A DNA stretch of 64,000 bases, from NCBI GenBank assembly GCA_900318405.1, contig ONKP01000002.1, positions 43,063 through 107,062 of the forward strand, read 5' to 3'. Below the pieces are notes generated by a model. The model searched no databases and was not told the DNA's origin. It worked only from the letters and a program-made list of their open reading frames with translations. This DNA is from an uncultured Eubacteriales bacterium (GTDB taxonomy: Bacteria > Bacillota > Clostridia > Lachnospirales > Lachnospiraceae). Position numbers and translations under genes: made by a program. Below are positions 26,248 to 35,110 of the stretch, one piece after another. Within the stretch, counting starts at the first letter, position 1. Every line of letters starts with the position of its first letter.

Positions 26248-27089
26248 TGATCTGCCTTATTCCCTTTATCCGTGTCTTCCGGTCTCTTCGCCCGATAGCG
26301 AATCCAGATACCAGAATACAATATATTCCGCAGGATGTCCACATCCTGCAGGAGCGGCAGCGCCTCGAAGGCCCTTGCTGCCCCCGACGCCTGCATGGTC
26401 ATCAGCCGGAGTGCGCTCTCATCGGCTTCCGCCTGTCCGGGGAGCCGCAGAAACGGATTATACGCGTGATTTTTCCGGTCTTTATCCATATCGTCCCAGG
26501 CATCCATCAGATAAATGAACTTGCCCAGATAAAATCCCGTCTCCCTCATGAGATCTGCCCATTCATCATCCCGGCAGCAGAAGATCTCGGCCATCAGTGT
26601 TCCGGTCTCCTTCGCCGCGTTCTCCGGTGCGGCGTCATCGCGCCTCTCCGTCTCATGAAGTTCTCTGAGGTAATGACGGATTGCCTTTGTCTGTCGGGGA
26701 TAACGGGGCGCCGTCTTCAGATAGGCGTGCCGAAAAGCCCGGACGGCGGCCAGCGACGGCACATTCCTGTCATCGATCCAGTTGTCCTCCAGATCATGGT
26801 ACATCAGCAGCATATTCATATCCGCCGCGTAAGCTGTATAGGGATTCCGGATCACCTTTATTTTTTTTACCGGATGAAGGATACAGCGCACATCCTTTTC
26901 TTCGTCCGCGCCCTCATACAGCGATGTCAGAAGAATCGCGAGGAACGTCATATCATAGGTAAGCGTCAGTCTCGCCGCCTCACCGCACGTATCCCGGATA
27001 TCTCTGCAGACCCCGCAGTAATACGCCCTGTAGCGGTCAAAATCCTTGCCCTTCAGCTCGCCTCTGTCCACTGTCAGATAACCGAACAT
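26244..27089 (-). CDS. DUF5685 family protein
   Basis: Conserved in Clostridia, function unknown. The family start is clear: [20 protein letters not shown], then [10 protein letters not shown] (a CxxC pair), [20 protein letters not shown] and HPVKK. Later acidic helices ([11 protein letters not shown]) recall the Asp-rich motifs of all-helical isoprenoid enzymes, but this is only a resemblance. 281 aa. AGGAGGGG precedes the ATG. It is coupled to the J-domain protein and 17 nt after the zinc-ribbon gene. Confidence 0.85.
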   Translation of the reverse strand: MFGYLTVDRGELKGKDFDRYRAYYCGVCRDIRDTCGEAARLTLTYDMTFLAILLTSLYEGADEEKDVRCILHPVKKIKVIRNPYTAYAADMNMLLMYHDLEDNWIDDRNVPSLAAVRAFRHAYLKTAPRYPRQTKAIRHYLRELHETERRDDAAPENAAKETGTLMAEIFCCRDDEWADLMRETGFYLGKFIYLMDAWDDMDKDRKNHAYNPFLRLPGQAEADESALRLMTMQASGAARAFEALPLLQDVDILRNILYSGIWIRYRAKRPEDTDKGNKADQ

Positions 27090-27106
27090 TCACCCCTCCT
27101 GATGCA

Positions 27107-27511
27107 TCAGCGAAGCTTTCCCGTATCCTTGACAAATTTGGTCCGGCACTTCGGACAGGTGATCTCAATATGCCCCTTGTACCTCGGCACACGCACCTTC
27201 TGTCCGCAGTTCGGACACTTGAAATACAGATGATCCCTGTCTTTTGCCTGGCGCATACCGCCCCTGAAAAATCCGGTGACGCGTCCGGTAACATCCAGAA
27301 ATTTCTGATTTTCATCCTGTCTCTTCCCGATATCCCTCGACAGCGTCCGGTACAGTTCCCAGATAAGCAGAAGCATAATCACAAGATCGAGAATAACATT
27401 CCGCGCAAAAATCGAAATGACCAGCAGAATAAGAACAACGATGCTCAGAAAACGATTGAGCTGATCCGTCCCGTACCGTTCCTGCATCCATTGACGAAAT
27501 CTGTCTCCCAT
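27107..27511 (-). CDS. Membrane protein with C-terminal zinc ribbon
   Basis: 134 aa. Residues ~20-50 are hydrophobic and form one or two membrane segments (FLSIVVLILLVISIFA, VILDLVIMLLLIWELY). Residues ~98-125 hold a zinc ribbon of CPNCGQKVRVPRYKG then ITCPKCRTKF, with the CxxC...CxxC pattern. GGAGGG precedes the ATG at 27511. It is the first gene of a compact run with DUF5685, the J protein and the 24949 gene. I infer a membrane anchor or adaptor for that group. Confidence 0.82.
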   Translation of the reverse strand: MGDRFRQWMQERYGTDQLNRFLSIVVLILLVISIFARNVILDLVIMLLLIWELYRTLSRDIGKRQDENQKFLDVTGRVTGFFRGGMRQAKDRDHLYFKCPNCGQKVRVPRYKGHIEITCPKCRTKFVKDTGKLR

Positions 27512-27758
27512 ATGTCCCTCCATTTCACCGCCGTTCGCCGACGGCACTCTTATGATATCACACTCTGTCAGAACATCACCTGTGCAGTCCTGTCCCGCAG
27601 CCCGACCATCCTGTCCGTAATCGATTGACGTTTTGCCCTGCAGACATTATCATACTTATACACCTGATGACACTGACTACAGATTGATAGTTTACTTTTC
27701 AAATGTGTCTAACTTGTGAGAAAACATCATTCTGCACAAAATAATCGCTGGAGATTCT

Positions 27759-28100
27759 ATGAAAAACGAGCATGAAATAACTGGAAACAAAGAGAAGAAA
27801 AAATATCCCTGGACGGTACGCCGCGTAATGGCACTGGTCGGCATCATTCTCCTTCTCGCCATGTATGGCATGACCATGGTATTTGCACTGATGGGCAGTC
27901 CGGCATCTAAAAATCTGCTGATGGCTGCGATTTTCTGCACGATCGCGGTTCCGATCCTGCTGTACGCCATGCAGATCGTGGCGCGAGGGCTGAAGGGCAA
28001 AGGACGTGGGGTCGACTCAGACGATTCCTCCGGTGAAACAGCCAGAGACGATGTATCTGAGACGCACAGTAAAGAAACGACCGATGACGGACGCGGCTGA
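27759..28100 (+). CDS. Small two-TM membrane protein
   Basis: 113 aa. A basic N-terminus (KNEHEITGNKEKKKYPWTVR) precedes two transmembrane helices (residues ~24-45 and ~54-73), followed by an acidic, Ser/Thr-rich cytoplasmic tail. No family recognised with confidence; it resembles small orphan membrane proteins of Lachnospiraceae. A GGAG lies a few bases before the ATG and a strong terminator follows. It is transcribed opposite to its neighbours. Confidence 0.72.
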   Translation: MKNEHEITGNKEKKKYPWTVRRVMALVGIILLLAMYGMTMVFALMGSPASKNLLMAAIFCTIAVPILLYAMQIVARGLKGKGRGVDSDDSSGETARDDVSETHSKETTDDGRG

Positions 28101-28139
28101 TAATTTTCAGTCAGGTCAGATAAAACCGGGTGAAACGCA

Positions 28140-28170
28140 GACGGCCGGCAGTCACTGACTGCCGGCCGTC
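28140..28170. terminator. Bidirectional terminator
   Basis: Perfect dyad GACGGCCGGCAGTCA / TGACTGCCGGCCGTC followed by TTTGCTG on the plus strand, between the convergent small membrane protein and aldo-keto reductase genes. Confidence 0.85.
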
Positions 28171-28184
28171 TTTGCTGTATTATT

Positions 28185-29201
28185 TCACTTCTCCCAGAGG
28201 GCGTCTGTTCCGTCAAGATCCCACAGATCCTGCCAGTCATCAGCGCCCGGCCACAGGAATACCTGTCCCTTGACGAGGCGGTTATTGCATTCCAGTGTCT
28301 CGATCCTCTTCATTTCCTCATCTGTCAGCGGATCTTCTGTCACGCACTTCAGATTCGTGTACAGATTTTTCTCCTTGATGGAGAACGGAATCGGCGTATG
28401 GCCCTTCTGAACAGCCCATTTGATCGCGATCAGTACCGGATGAACACCGTGCGCCGCTGCAATCTCCTTCATCACAGGTGTCTGCAGATCTGCAACATCC
28501 TCCGGCGTGCGGTCTCTTTCCGGACGATCCGGAGAGCCGAGCGGGCAGAAGCCGACGATCTCGATGCCCTGTGATTTCACGTAATCGTAAAGCTCCTTCT
28601 GCTGGAAGCACGGATGAAGCTCCATCTCGATGCAGGCCGGTTTGATGCGGCACAGCGGAAGAACTGCTTTCAGCTTCGGGATCGTCATGTTGGACATGCC
28701 GATATGACGAACCAGTCCGTCATCGACCAGCGACTCCATCTGATGCCAGGTATCCATGAAGCGTGCGACGGAGAACGGCTTGGAGTCAGGATTGCGCTCC
28801 GTCACATCGCATTTCGGCGGATGATAGTTCGGGAAAGGCCAGTGAACATAGTACATATCCAGGTAATCCAGCTGCAGATCAGACAGCGTCTTCTCGCAGG
28901 CCTTGCGGACTTCCTTATGCATATCGTTCCATACCTTGGATACGATGAAGAGATCCTCTCTCTTCACGACGCCTTCATCAAAAGCCTCTTTATAGACTTT
29001 ACCGATTTCCTGTTCATTGCCGTAGCAGGCTGCGCCATCAAAATGACGGTAGCCCATCCGGATGGCCATCCGGACCGCATTCTGCACTTCTTCTGCCGTT
29101 GCATGGTCGGAACCGAATGTTCCGAGTCCGATCGCCGGCATCTTTGCTCCCGTATAGAGTGTTCTCTGCGGGATCAGTGACGGATCTACATAGTACTCCA
29201 T
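28185..29201 (-). CDS. Aldo-keto reductase
   Basis: NADPH-dependent carbonyl reductase of the AKR fold. The catalytic tetrad is visible: Asp and Tyr in FDGAACYGNEQEIGK, Lys in LFIVSKVW, and His in YYVHWPFP. The coenzyme-binding C-terminal region includes IPFSIKEKNLYTNLK, so the IPKS motif is modified to IPFS. 338 aa is slightly long. AAAGGAGG precedes the ATG. It is the last gene of the aldolase-lacI-kinase-dehydrogenase operon, 20 nt after the Zn dehydrogenase. A plausible role is reduction of lactaldehyde or interconversion of a sugar and a polyol (inference). Confidence 0.9.
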   Translation of the reverse strand: MEYYVDPSLIPQRTLYTGAKMPAIGLGTFGSDHATAEEVQNAVRMAIRMGYRHFDGAACYGNEQEIGKVYKEAFDEGVVKREDLFIVSKVWNDMHKEVRKACEKTLSDLQLDYLDMYYVHWPFPNYHPPKCDVTERNPDSKPFSVARFMDTWHQMESLVDDGLVRHIGMSNMTIPKLKAVLPLCRIKPACIEMELHPCFQQKELYDYVKSQGIEIVGFCPLGSPDRPERDRTPEDVADLQTPVMKEIAAAHGVHPVLIAIKWAVQKGHTPIPFSIKEKNLYTNLKCVTEDPLTDEEMKRIETLECNNRLVKGQVFLWPGADDWQDLWDLDGTDALWEK

Positions 29202-29221
29202 AAAAACCTCCTTTGTACCCC

Positions 29222-30283
29222 TTACTTTTCAGAATCCACGAGAATCTTACCCTTAACCTTGCCGCGCTCCTTGTACCAGCTGAATGCCTCTGCGAGCTGT
29301 GAAAGTGGAACGATCTTCCAGATCATGCGGGGATCGTATTTCAGCTGACCGGTGGCAAAATAATGTGCCACATCCGTCCACTCGTGTCCCGGGAACGGTG
29401 CCGAATAGCTCATCCAGGAGCCGGTCAGTGTGAACTCCTTGCGGTTCAGATTCTCCCACTCCTTTACGCTGAACGTGAGTTCCTTCTTCGGTGTACCGAT
29501 GAAGCATACACCTGCCTTGTTGGCAGCCAGTTCAAATGCCATACGCATCGTGATCGTATTGCCGGCGGTCTCATATACATAATCATAGCCTACGCCGTCC
29601 GTAAGTGCCATGGCTTTGTCCATGAAGCCATCCTCCAGCGTATTGACAGCGGCATCAGCGCCGAGTTCCAGCGCGAGATCAAGCTTTTCCGGAACAATAT
29701 CGAAGACAACGACTTTGGACGCGCCGAATATTTTTGCCCACTGTGCTGTCAGCATACCGATCGGGCCCGTGCCGAGGATAGCCACGGTATGGCCGCCCTT
29801 GTAGCCTGTTCTCTCAAGGCCGTGCAGCGCGATCGTCGCCGGCTCGAACAGAGCTGCCTGCTCAAAGGAAATGGACGGATCAAACTTTACAGCGTTGACT
29901 TCCGGCACGCAGACATACTCAGCGAATGATCCGAACTGACGGGATCCGATAAAGCTGTAGTGCTTGCAGAGAGAATAGTCTCCGCGTGCGCAGTCAGGGC
30001 ACTTCATGCACGGTACAAGCGGTACGCCTGCCACGTAATCGCCCGGCACAAGCTTCTCCACGCCCTCACCGACAGCCTCGACAATACCTGAAAACTCATG
30101 TCCGAGAACGTTCGGGAAAAAGTGGCACGCATCGCCGTTGACACGCGGTACATCCGAACCGCAGATGCCCGTATATTTCACCTTGATCAGAACCTCGCCC
30201 GCCTTCGGTACCGGTTTCTCGATATCTTCGTAGCGGAGATCATCCTTTGCGTGAACCACGCCTGCTTTCATCATTTCTGCCAT
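29222..30283 (-). CDS. Zinc-dependent medium-chain dehydrogenase (galactitol-1-phosphate/sorbitol dehydrogenase-like)
   Basis: NAD(P)-dependent polyol or polyol-phosphate dehydrogenase. Catalytic zinc ligands lie in GICGSD and GHEFSG. The structural zinc Cys4 motif is CMKCPDCARGDYSLC. The Rossmann motif is GTGPIGMLTAQWAK. The GSRQFGSFAEYV segment is characteristic of galactitol-1-phosphate 5-dehydrogenase relatives. 353 aa is standard. AGGAGG lies 8 nt before the ATG. A 193-nt gap separates it from the kinase gene; the gap shows no convincing gene. It sits within a ketose-1-phosphate type catabolic operon. Confidence 0.9.
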   Translation of the reverse strand: MAEMMKAGVVHAKDDLRYEDIEKPVPKAGEVLIKVKYTGICGSDVPRVNGDACHFFPNVLGHEFSGIVEAVGEGVEKLVPGDYVAGVPLVPCMKCPDCARGDYSLCKHYSFIGSRQFGSFAEYVCVPEVNAVKFDPSISFEQAALFEPATIALHGLERTGYKGGHTVAILGTGPIGMLTAQWAKIFGASKVVVFDIVPEKLDLALELGADAAVNTLEDGFMDKAMALTDGVGYDYVYETAGNTITMRMAFELAANKAGVCFIGTPKKELTFSVKEWENLNRKEFTLTGSWMSYSAPFPGHEWTDVAHYFATGQLKYDPRMIWKIVPLSQLAEAFSWYKERGKVKGKILVDSEK

Positions 30284-30476
30284 TTGATTTTCCTCCTGCC
30301 TGATGATACAACTGTGCAGCTATCTGCTGCTTGTACACTTCCATGCCCCTGATTCGGGACACGCGTATTAACACGTTAAAATCTTCTGCCGTGAACTGTA
30401 AGCGTCCTGCATCCATCTTACGTTCGGCCATGCGTTGCGGTTTCAGACGCTGTATGCCTGCAAGCGCTGTATTCTC

Positions 30477-32009
30477 TCACGCGTTGCGCATTCTGAGAGC
30501 GTTGTCATGCATCAGACCCCTGAGGTCCCGATAGAGCGTCAGATACGTCTCATAAGCTTCAGCATAGACCTCAGCCTTCGAAGGATCGGGATCCTGGCGG
30601 CGCGTATCGCGCACAGTACAGGAAACAGCCTCCTCATAGTCACGGTACATACCCGTGCCGACACCCGCCAGCATGGCTGCACCGAGCGTCGTCGCCGTAT
30701 CCGAAGACGGAACAACGATGGGCTTGCCGGTGACATCGGCTTTGATCTGTGTCCATAGACGTGAGTTCGCCGAACCGCCGACCGCTCGAAGCACCTTCAC
30801 ACCTGCGCCTGCAGCCTCTGCCACATCCAGATTGTGTTTCAGGGCAAACGCCACGCCCTCCATGCAGGCACGGAGCATATGTCCCTTCGTCTTGGAAAAA
30901 TCCAGGCCGTAGAACACGCCCTTGGCGTCGGGGTCCCAAATCGGCGAACGCTCACCGCTCATATAGGGCAGAAAAACAAGTCCGTCGCATCCTGCCGGCA
31001 CAGCCTCCGCGAGTTCGTTGAGCTGCGTCAGGGACGACTTTCCTCTTTCTTCCGCGAGCAGGCGTTCCTCACCGGCGAATTCCTTCTCAAACCATCGCAT
31101 CACACCGCCGCCGCCTGTTGTACCGCCCTGCAGCAGCCACTTGCCCGGAATGACATGGAAGGAAAGGATCAGCCGTGGATCCGCTTTGTATTCATCGAGG
31201 CAGATGCTCATGCCGCCTGCCTGTCCGCCCTGCTCCTGCGTATCGCCGTCGTGGATAACGCCCGCGCCCAGTGTTCCGCATGCGGCATCAAGACCGCCCG
31301 CCGCGACCGGTGTGCCCTCCAGCAGCCCTGTCTCCAGTGCCGCCTGTTTCGTCACGCGTCCGATGATCGTATCGCAGTTAACGATATCAGGCAGCAGATC
31401 TGCCGGAATGCCGAGTGCCGAGGCCATATTCGGGTCCCAGGTGCCCTTCCGCATATCAAAGCAGTGCCATCCGTAGGCATCACAGATATCCTCCGTGATC
31501 TCTCCGGTCAGCCGATAGCCGATGTAGCCGTTCGCATGCAGGATCTTCGCTGTTTTTTCATAGATTTCCGGCCGGTTCTCACGATACCAGATTACCTTCG
31601 GTGTCGTGTATGACGGCTGCAGCGGATTGCCTGCCACTTCAAAAATATTGTCAGCGCCAATATCGTTATTCAGCCTGTCGCAGATCTCCTGCGCGCGCGT
31701 ATCCATCCATATCGGCGTATTCGTCAGATTTTTTCCCTCACGGTCGATGGCGATGGCCGACCATCCCTGTCCGTCGATGCCGACGGCAGCGATATCAGCC
31801 GGGCTGACCGCTCCCTTCGCCCAGATTTTGCGGAGCGCCTCGCAGACACCGTTGTACCAGTCATCTGCATTCTGCTCTGCCCAACCCGGATGGGGATAAT
31901 ATACAGGATAGTTCCCGTTCTCTGCCGCCAGCACATGACCCTCACGGTCCAGCACCGCCGTCTTGCAGGAACTCGTTCCTATATCGATTCCCAGTAAATA
32001 TTCACCCAT
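30477..32009 (-). CDS. FGGY-family carbohydrate kinase (xylulokinase/fuculokinase-like)
   Basis: Phosphorylates a ketose or polyol with ATP. The FGGY fold is complete: LLGIDIGTSSCKTAVLD (phosphate 1), GIDGQGWSAIAID, WMDTRAQ, GGLDAACGTLGAGV, QGGTTGGGGVMRWF, FLPYMSGERSPIWDP and the C-terminal LRAVGGSANSRLWTQIKADV. 510 aa. Two adjacent ATG codons (32012, 32009) follow AGGAG; I used 32009, with 8-nt spacing. Sequence alone does not decide xylulose, fuculose or another ketose. Adjacency to class II aldolase, FucU and FucI makes L-fuculose or a related deoxy-ketose attractive (inference). Confidence 0.9.
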   Translation of the reverse strand: MGEYLLGIDIGTSSCKTAVLDREGHVLAAENGNYPVYYPHPGWAEQNADDWYNGVCEALRKIWAKGAVSPADIAAVGIDGQGWSAIAIDREGKNLTNTPIWMDTRAQEICDRLNNDIGADNIFEVAGNPLQPSYTTPKVIWYRENRPEIYEKTAKILHANGYIGYRLTGEITEDICDAYGWHCFDMRKGTWDPNMASALGIPADLLPDIVNCDTIIGRVTKQAALETGLLEGTPVAAGGLDAACGTLGAGVIHDGDTQEQGGQAGGMSICLDEYKADPRLILSFHVIPGKWLLQGGTTGGGGVMRWFEKEFAGEERLLAEERGKSSLTQLNELAEAVPAGCDGLVFLPYMSGERSPIWDPDAKGVFYGLDFSKTKGHMLRACMEGVAFALKHNLDVAEAAGAGVKVLRAVGGSANSRLWTQIKADVTGKPIVVPSSDTATTLGAAMLAGVGTGMYRDYEEAVSCTVRDTRRQDPDPSKAEVYAEAYETYLTLYRDLRGLMHDNALRMRNA

Positions 32010-32121
32010 CATTACTTCTCCTGTATTGACAGCCTCCACAGTGATTGATTCACTATTGACGGCTGTTGTCCTGCGAAACGCACATGTAAGTCTGACATGC
32101 CATCACGCTCACAACACCATT

Positions 32122-33132
32122 TCACAGCCGCCGCACGGAATGCCCGGGAACGATCTCGGTCTCCAGCCACACATGTTCGGCGACTACCGGTCCGCCGCTG
32201 TCCTTCTGCTCCAGCTCCCGCAGCATGATCTCCGCTGCGCGGCTGCCGATGGCCTGCACCGGCTGGTTCACGATCGTGAGCCTGGGATGCACAGCCCGCG
32301 CAAACTGCGGATTGTCGAAGCCGATCATGGAGATCTGTCCCGGGATGTCGATGCCCATCTCATTTGTGCCGATCACGGCGCCCATGGTCATCTGATAATT
32401 GGAGATGATCACTGCCGTCATCTGCGGCGATGTCGTCATCAGTGCGTGAATGCCCTGCGTTCCGCTCGCGATCGAATCATCGCCGAAGAAAACAAACCGG
32501 TCTTCCGGGCTGATGCCGTTTTCCTCACAGGCCTGTTCAAATCCCTTCAGCCGCTGTTTCGAAGCGTTGTTTGTCTGCGGCCCGGCGATCATGCCGATCC
32601 GTCGATGGCCCTCTGCTGCGAGAAGATCCACGGCTGACCGCATGGCTCTGCGATTGTCCACACAGACGGAGCTGCACTCCAGTGCATCGATCTGCCTGTC
32701 GATCAGCACAATCGGTCTGCCGCTCTCGGCGAAATCCCGGAAATTACTCCCTGTCGAATCCACGGGGATCACGAACAGTCCGTCAACGCGGCGCTTCATC
32801 AGAAAATCCACCGCTTCTTTTTCTCTCGCAGGGTCCGACCGGCAGTCACAGACGAGCATGGCATAGCCGTGCTTGCGCAGCGTATCCTCGATCTCCGAGA
32901 GCACCTGGGCACAAAATGTACTGTCCAGCTCGGGGATCACGGCGCCGATCATCCGCGTGCGGTTTGTCTTCAGCTGCCGGGCTGTTTCATTCACCGTATA
33001 ATGAAGCTCACGGATCGCCGATTCTATTTTTTCCCGGTTCTGTGGACGGACATTCCTGCCATTCAGATAGGAGGAAACTGTCGCCACTCCGCAGTCTGCC
33101 TTTTCCGCAATATCACGGATTGTCACCGCCAT
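32122..33132 (-). CDS. LacI-family regulator of the aldolase-kinase operon
   Basis: Ligand-responsive repressor. The helix-turn-helix is TIRDIAEKADCGVATVSSYL, the hinge LNGRNVRPQNREKIESAIR. The effector domain shows GAVIPELDSTFCAQVL, KRRVDGLFVIPVD, EGHRRIGMIAGPQ and MIGFDNPQFARAV. 336 aa is standard. It is encoded between the aldolase and the kinase within the operon it probably controls. Two TCGAATCGGTTCGA dyads flanking the operon promoter are the likely binding sites, distinct from the AAACGTTT dyads near the first LacI gene. Confidence 0.92.
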   Translation of the reverse strand: MAVTIRDIAEKADCGVATVSSYLNGRNVRPQNREKIESAIRELHYTVNETARQLKTNRTRMIGAVIPELDSTFCAQVLSEIEDTLRKHGYAMLVCDCRSDPAREKEAVDFLMKRRVDGLFVIPVDSTGSNFRDFAESGRPIVLIDRQIDALECSSVCVDNRRAMRSAVDLLAAEGHRRIGMIAGPQTNNASKQRLKGFEQACEENGISPEDRFVFFGDDSIASGTQGIHALMTTSPQMTAVIISNYQMTMGAVIGTNEMGIDIPGQISMIGFDNPQFARAVHPRLTIVNQPVQAIGSRAAEIMLRELEQKDSGGPVVAEHVWLETEIVPGHSVRRL

Positions 33133-33174
33133 GCCATCACCCCGCTTTCGATCAGCCGGCTGATTCAGTACAGA

Positions 33175-34029
33175 TCAGGCCTTGCCGTCAGCGCCGCAGA
33201 CCTTCATGCGGTACTTCACCTGCTCAATGACAGCGAGACGGCCCTCTGCCTGATATTTCTTCGGATCAAATACATCCGGATCCTTCTGCATATATGCCTT
33301 TACCGCATCGGAGTAAGCCTTGCGGAGCTCCGTGGCGAAGTTTACCTTGCAGATGCCTCTCTCCACGCAGGAACGAACCTGCTCATCGGTGAGGCCTGAT
33401 GCACCGTGAAGCACCAGCGGAATGTCTACGACTTTGCGGATCTCCGACAGACGGTTGACATCCAGCACCGGTGTGCCCTTGTAGAAGCCATGGGAAGTTC
33501 CGATGCCGACTGCCAGGGAATTGATGCCTGTACGCTCCGCGAATTCCTTTGCCTCCTGCGGATCTGTATAAATATCCTTCTTATCATTGCTGACGGTATC
33601 GTCTTCCTTACCGCCGACCTTTCCGAGTTCGGCTTCTACTGGAACGCCTGCCGCATGAGCCATCTCAACAACCTTCTTTGAAATAGCGATGTTATCCTCA
33701 AACGGCAGCTTGGAACCGTCGATCATGACGGAGGTGTATCCGGCTCTCACACACTTCACAGCCATCTCGAAGCTTGGACCGTGATCCAGATGCAGGCAGA
33801 CCGGAACGCTTGCCTCTGCAGCCGCAGCGGATACCATATGGAAAAACATCAGCGGATCAGCGTATTTGAGTGTTCCGCCTGTCGTCTGGATCATGACAGG
33901 GGCTCTCAGCTCATCTGCAGCCTTCACGATGGCCTGTACCATCTCCATATTTTCCGCATTAAAAGCGCCTACGGCGTAATGTCTCTTCTGTGCATCAAGA
34001 AGCATCTCTTCTGAAGTAACCAGTGCCAT
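33175..34029 (-). CDS. Class II ketose-bisphosphate aldolase family (FbaA/KbaY/GatY-like)
   Basis: Zinc-dependent aldolase releasing dihydroxyacetone phosphate. The metal ligands and motifs are in order: AVGAFNAENMEM, CLHLDHGPSFE (His pair), VMIDGSKLPFEDN, EAELGKVGGKEDD, AVGIGTSHGFYKG and VLHGASGLTDEQV. 284 aa is typical for tagatose-bisphosphate-type enzymes. GGGAGG precedes the ATG. It is the first gene of an operon behind a perfect sigma-A promoter. No FucA- or RhaD-type aldolase is in the window, so this enzyme may cleave the 1-phosphate made by the adjacent FGGY kinase (inference). Confidence 0.93.
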   Translation of the reverse strand: MALVTSEEMLLDAQKRHYAVGAFNAENMEMVQAIVKAADELRAPVMIQTTGGTLKYADPLMFFHMVSAAAAEASVPVCLHLDHGPSFEMAVKCVRAGYTSVMIDGSKLPFEDNIAISKKVVEMAHAAGVPVEAELGKVGGKEDDTVSNDKKDIYTDPQEAKEFAERTGINSLAVGIGTSHGFYKGTPVLDVNRLSEIRKVVDIPLVLHGASGLTDEQVRSCVERGICKVNFATELRKAYSDAVKAYMQKDPDVFDPKKYQAEGRLAVIEQVKYRMKVCGADGKA

Positions 34030-34156
34030 TTTTCATTCCTCCCGGCCGCAGTCGGCCTGTCCGCGGGTTCTCAGCCTGCCCGCTTCCTGTAATTGTCTCA
34101 ACTGTTCTGTCCTGTCTCATCGATCGCTTATCAACCCTCGATTTTCAGCTGGCAAC

Positions 34157-34238
34157 TCGAATCGGTTCGACTTTCTTATATTTTGAATTATATGGTATTG
34201 GCTGTTGCATGTCAATAATCATTTCCGAATCGGTTCGT
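34157..34238 (-). promoter_or_regulatory. Consensus promoter flanked by two LacI-type operators (aldolase operon)
   Basis: Minus strand: TTGACA (34210-34215), 17-nt spacer, TATAAT (34187-34192), a perfect consensus. Dyad TCGAATCGGTTCGA lies downstream of the -10 box (34157-34170) and CCGAATCGGTTCGT upstream of the -35 box (34225-34238), centre to centre about 68 bp. This occupies the aldolase side of the 408-nt gap between the aldolase and fucU genes. Confidence 0.85.
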
Positions 34239-34310
34239 TTTTTATCAAACCTTTTTTTCCTTCAGGAGCGATGTTCAGTTTTTCGTTAGCTGCGTCTTTT
34301 ATTTCGGTGC

Positions 34311-34369
34311 GCGAAACGTTTCATATTTTTCCTCTGTTCTATTGAAATTATAAGAGCGAAACGTTACAA
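34311..34369 (+). promoter_or_regulatory. fucU promoter region with two AAACGTT operators
   Basis: Two dyads, GCGAAACGTTTCAT (34311-34324) and GCGAAACGTTACAA (34356-34369), bracket a TATAAG -10 candidate (34349-34354) whose -35 box is poor, as in activator-dependent promoters. The dyads match those at the ABC importer and first LacI gene, so fucU may belong to that regulon or be CcpA-controlled. Confidence 0.65.
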
Positions 34370-34437
34370 TGTTTATGAGTCCGATACAGGGCGAAGGGTG
34401 TATCACAACAAATTATTTTTATGGGAGGATTTTTATC

Positions 34438-34908
34438 ATGTTAAAAAATGTACCTGCGATCATGCCGCCGGAACTGCTCAAGGTTATCTGCGAAATGGGT
34501 CATTCTGACCGTCTTGTCATCTCCGATGGCAACTTCCCGGTTCCTACAATGGGTAAGGACGCTGTTGTCATCAACATGCAGGGCCATGGCGTACCGGAAA
34601 TTCTGGATGCCATCCTGCAGTTCTTCCCGCTGGATCCGTATGTAGAGCATCCGGTAAACCTGATGGAGGTTATGCCCGGCGATAACGTAGAGACTCCTAT
34701 CTGGGATACCTACAAAGAGATCATTGCCAAGTATGACAAGCGCGGTGCTGATGCTGTCGGCACAATCGAACGTTTCAAATTCTATGAGGAGACCCAGAAG
34801 ACCGCTTACTGTGTCATTGCCACCAGCGAGACCGCACTGTATGCGAACATCATGCTGCAGAAGGGTGTTGTACTGCCCGAGGATCAGCCGGCTCCTTATA
34901 AGAAATAA
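34438..34908 (+). CDS. fucU: L-fucose mutarotase (FucU/RbsD family)
   Basis: Interconverts anomers of L-fucose, or of ribose in RbsD relatives, so that the isomerase receives its preferred form. The family pattern is clear: KNVPAIMPPELLKVICEMGH, then SDGNFPVPTMG, MEVMPGD and IATSETALYANIMLQKGVV, with the catalytic His of the EMGHSD segment. 156 aa from the ATG at 34438 with GGGAGG upstream; an upstream in-frame ATG at 34369 lies inside the operator and is not used. A strong terminator follows. It converges with fucI, supporting the fucose assignment over ribose. Confidence 0.9.
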   Translation: MLKNVPAIMPPELLKVICEMGHSDRLVISDGNFPVPTMGKDAVVINMQGHGVPEILDAILQFFPLDPYVEHPVNLMEVMPGDNVETPIWDTYKEIIAKYDKRGADAVGTIERFKFYEETQKTAYCVIATSETALYANIMLQKGVVLPEDQPAPYKK

Positions 34909-34950
34909 TCCCGAATCATACACAGACAATGGAATAAAGTCTGATAAAAA

Positions 34951-34980
34951 AGGCACTGCGGTTATCCGCAGTGCCTTTTT
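34951..34980 (+). terminator. Rho-independent terminator of fucU
   Basis: Stem AGGCACTGCGG / CCGCAGTGCCT with a 4-nt loop, flanked by an A-tract and followed by TTTTT. Confidence 0.92.
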
Positions 34981-35016
34981 CATCCACTGTAACTATTTGC
35001 AAATTGCTGGTAAAGA

Positions 35017-35043
35017 AAGAGGATCCGCCACGCGGATCCTCTT
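35017..35043 (-). terminator. Terminator of fucI
   Basis: Stem AAGAGGATCCG / CGGATCCTCTT with a 5-nt loop; on the minus strand it continues TTTCTTTACC. Confidence 0.8.
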
Positions 35044-35110
35044 CCCTGATACATGCTGTTATCCTATGACAACGGCGTAAGTTCCGGACCTGTCTGCGAC
35101 AGGATCGGCA

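Noticed and set aside
30240-30431. 63-codon minus-strand frame between the kinase and dehydrogenase genes
   Set aside because: It overlaps the start of the dehydrogenase, has no family resemblance and no convincing ribosome binding site.
34438-34908. D-ribose pyranase RbsD
   Set aside because: The same superfamily, but the length, the EMGHSD and SDGNFPVP segments and the convergent fucI neighbour favour FucU; some uncertainty remains.
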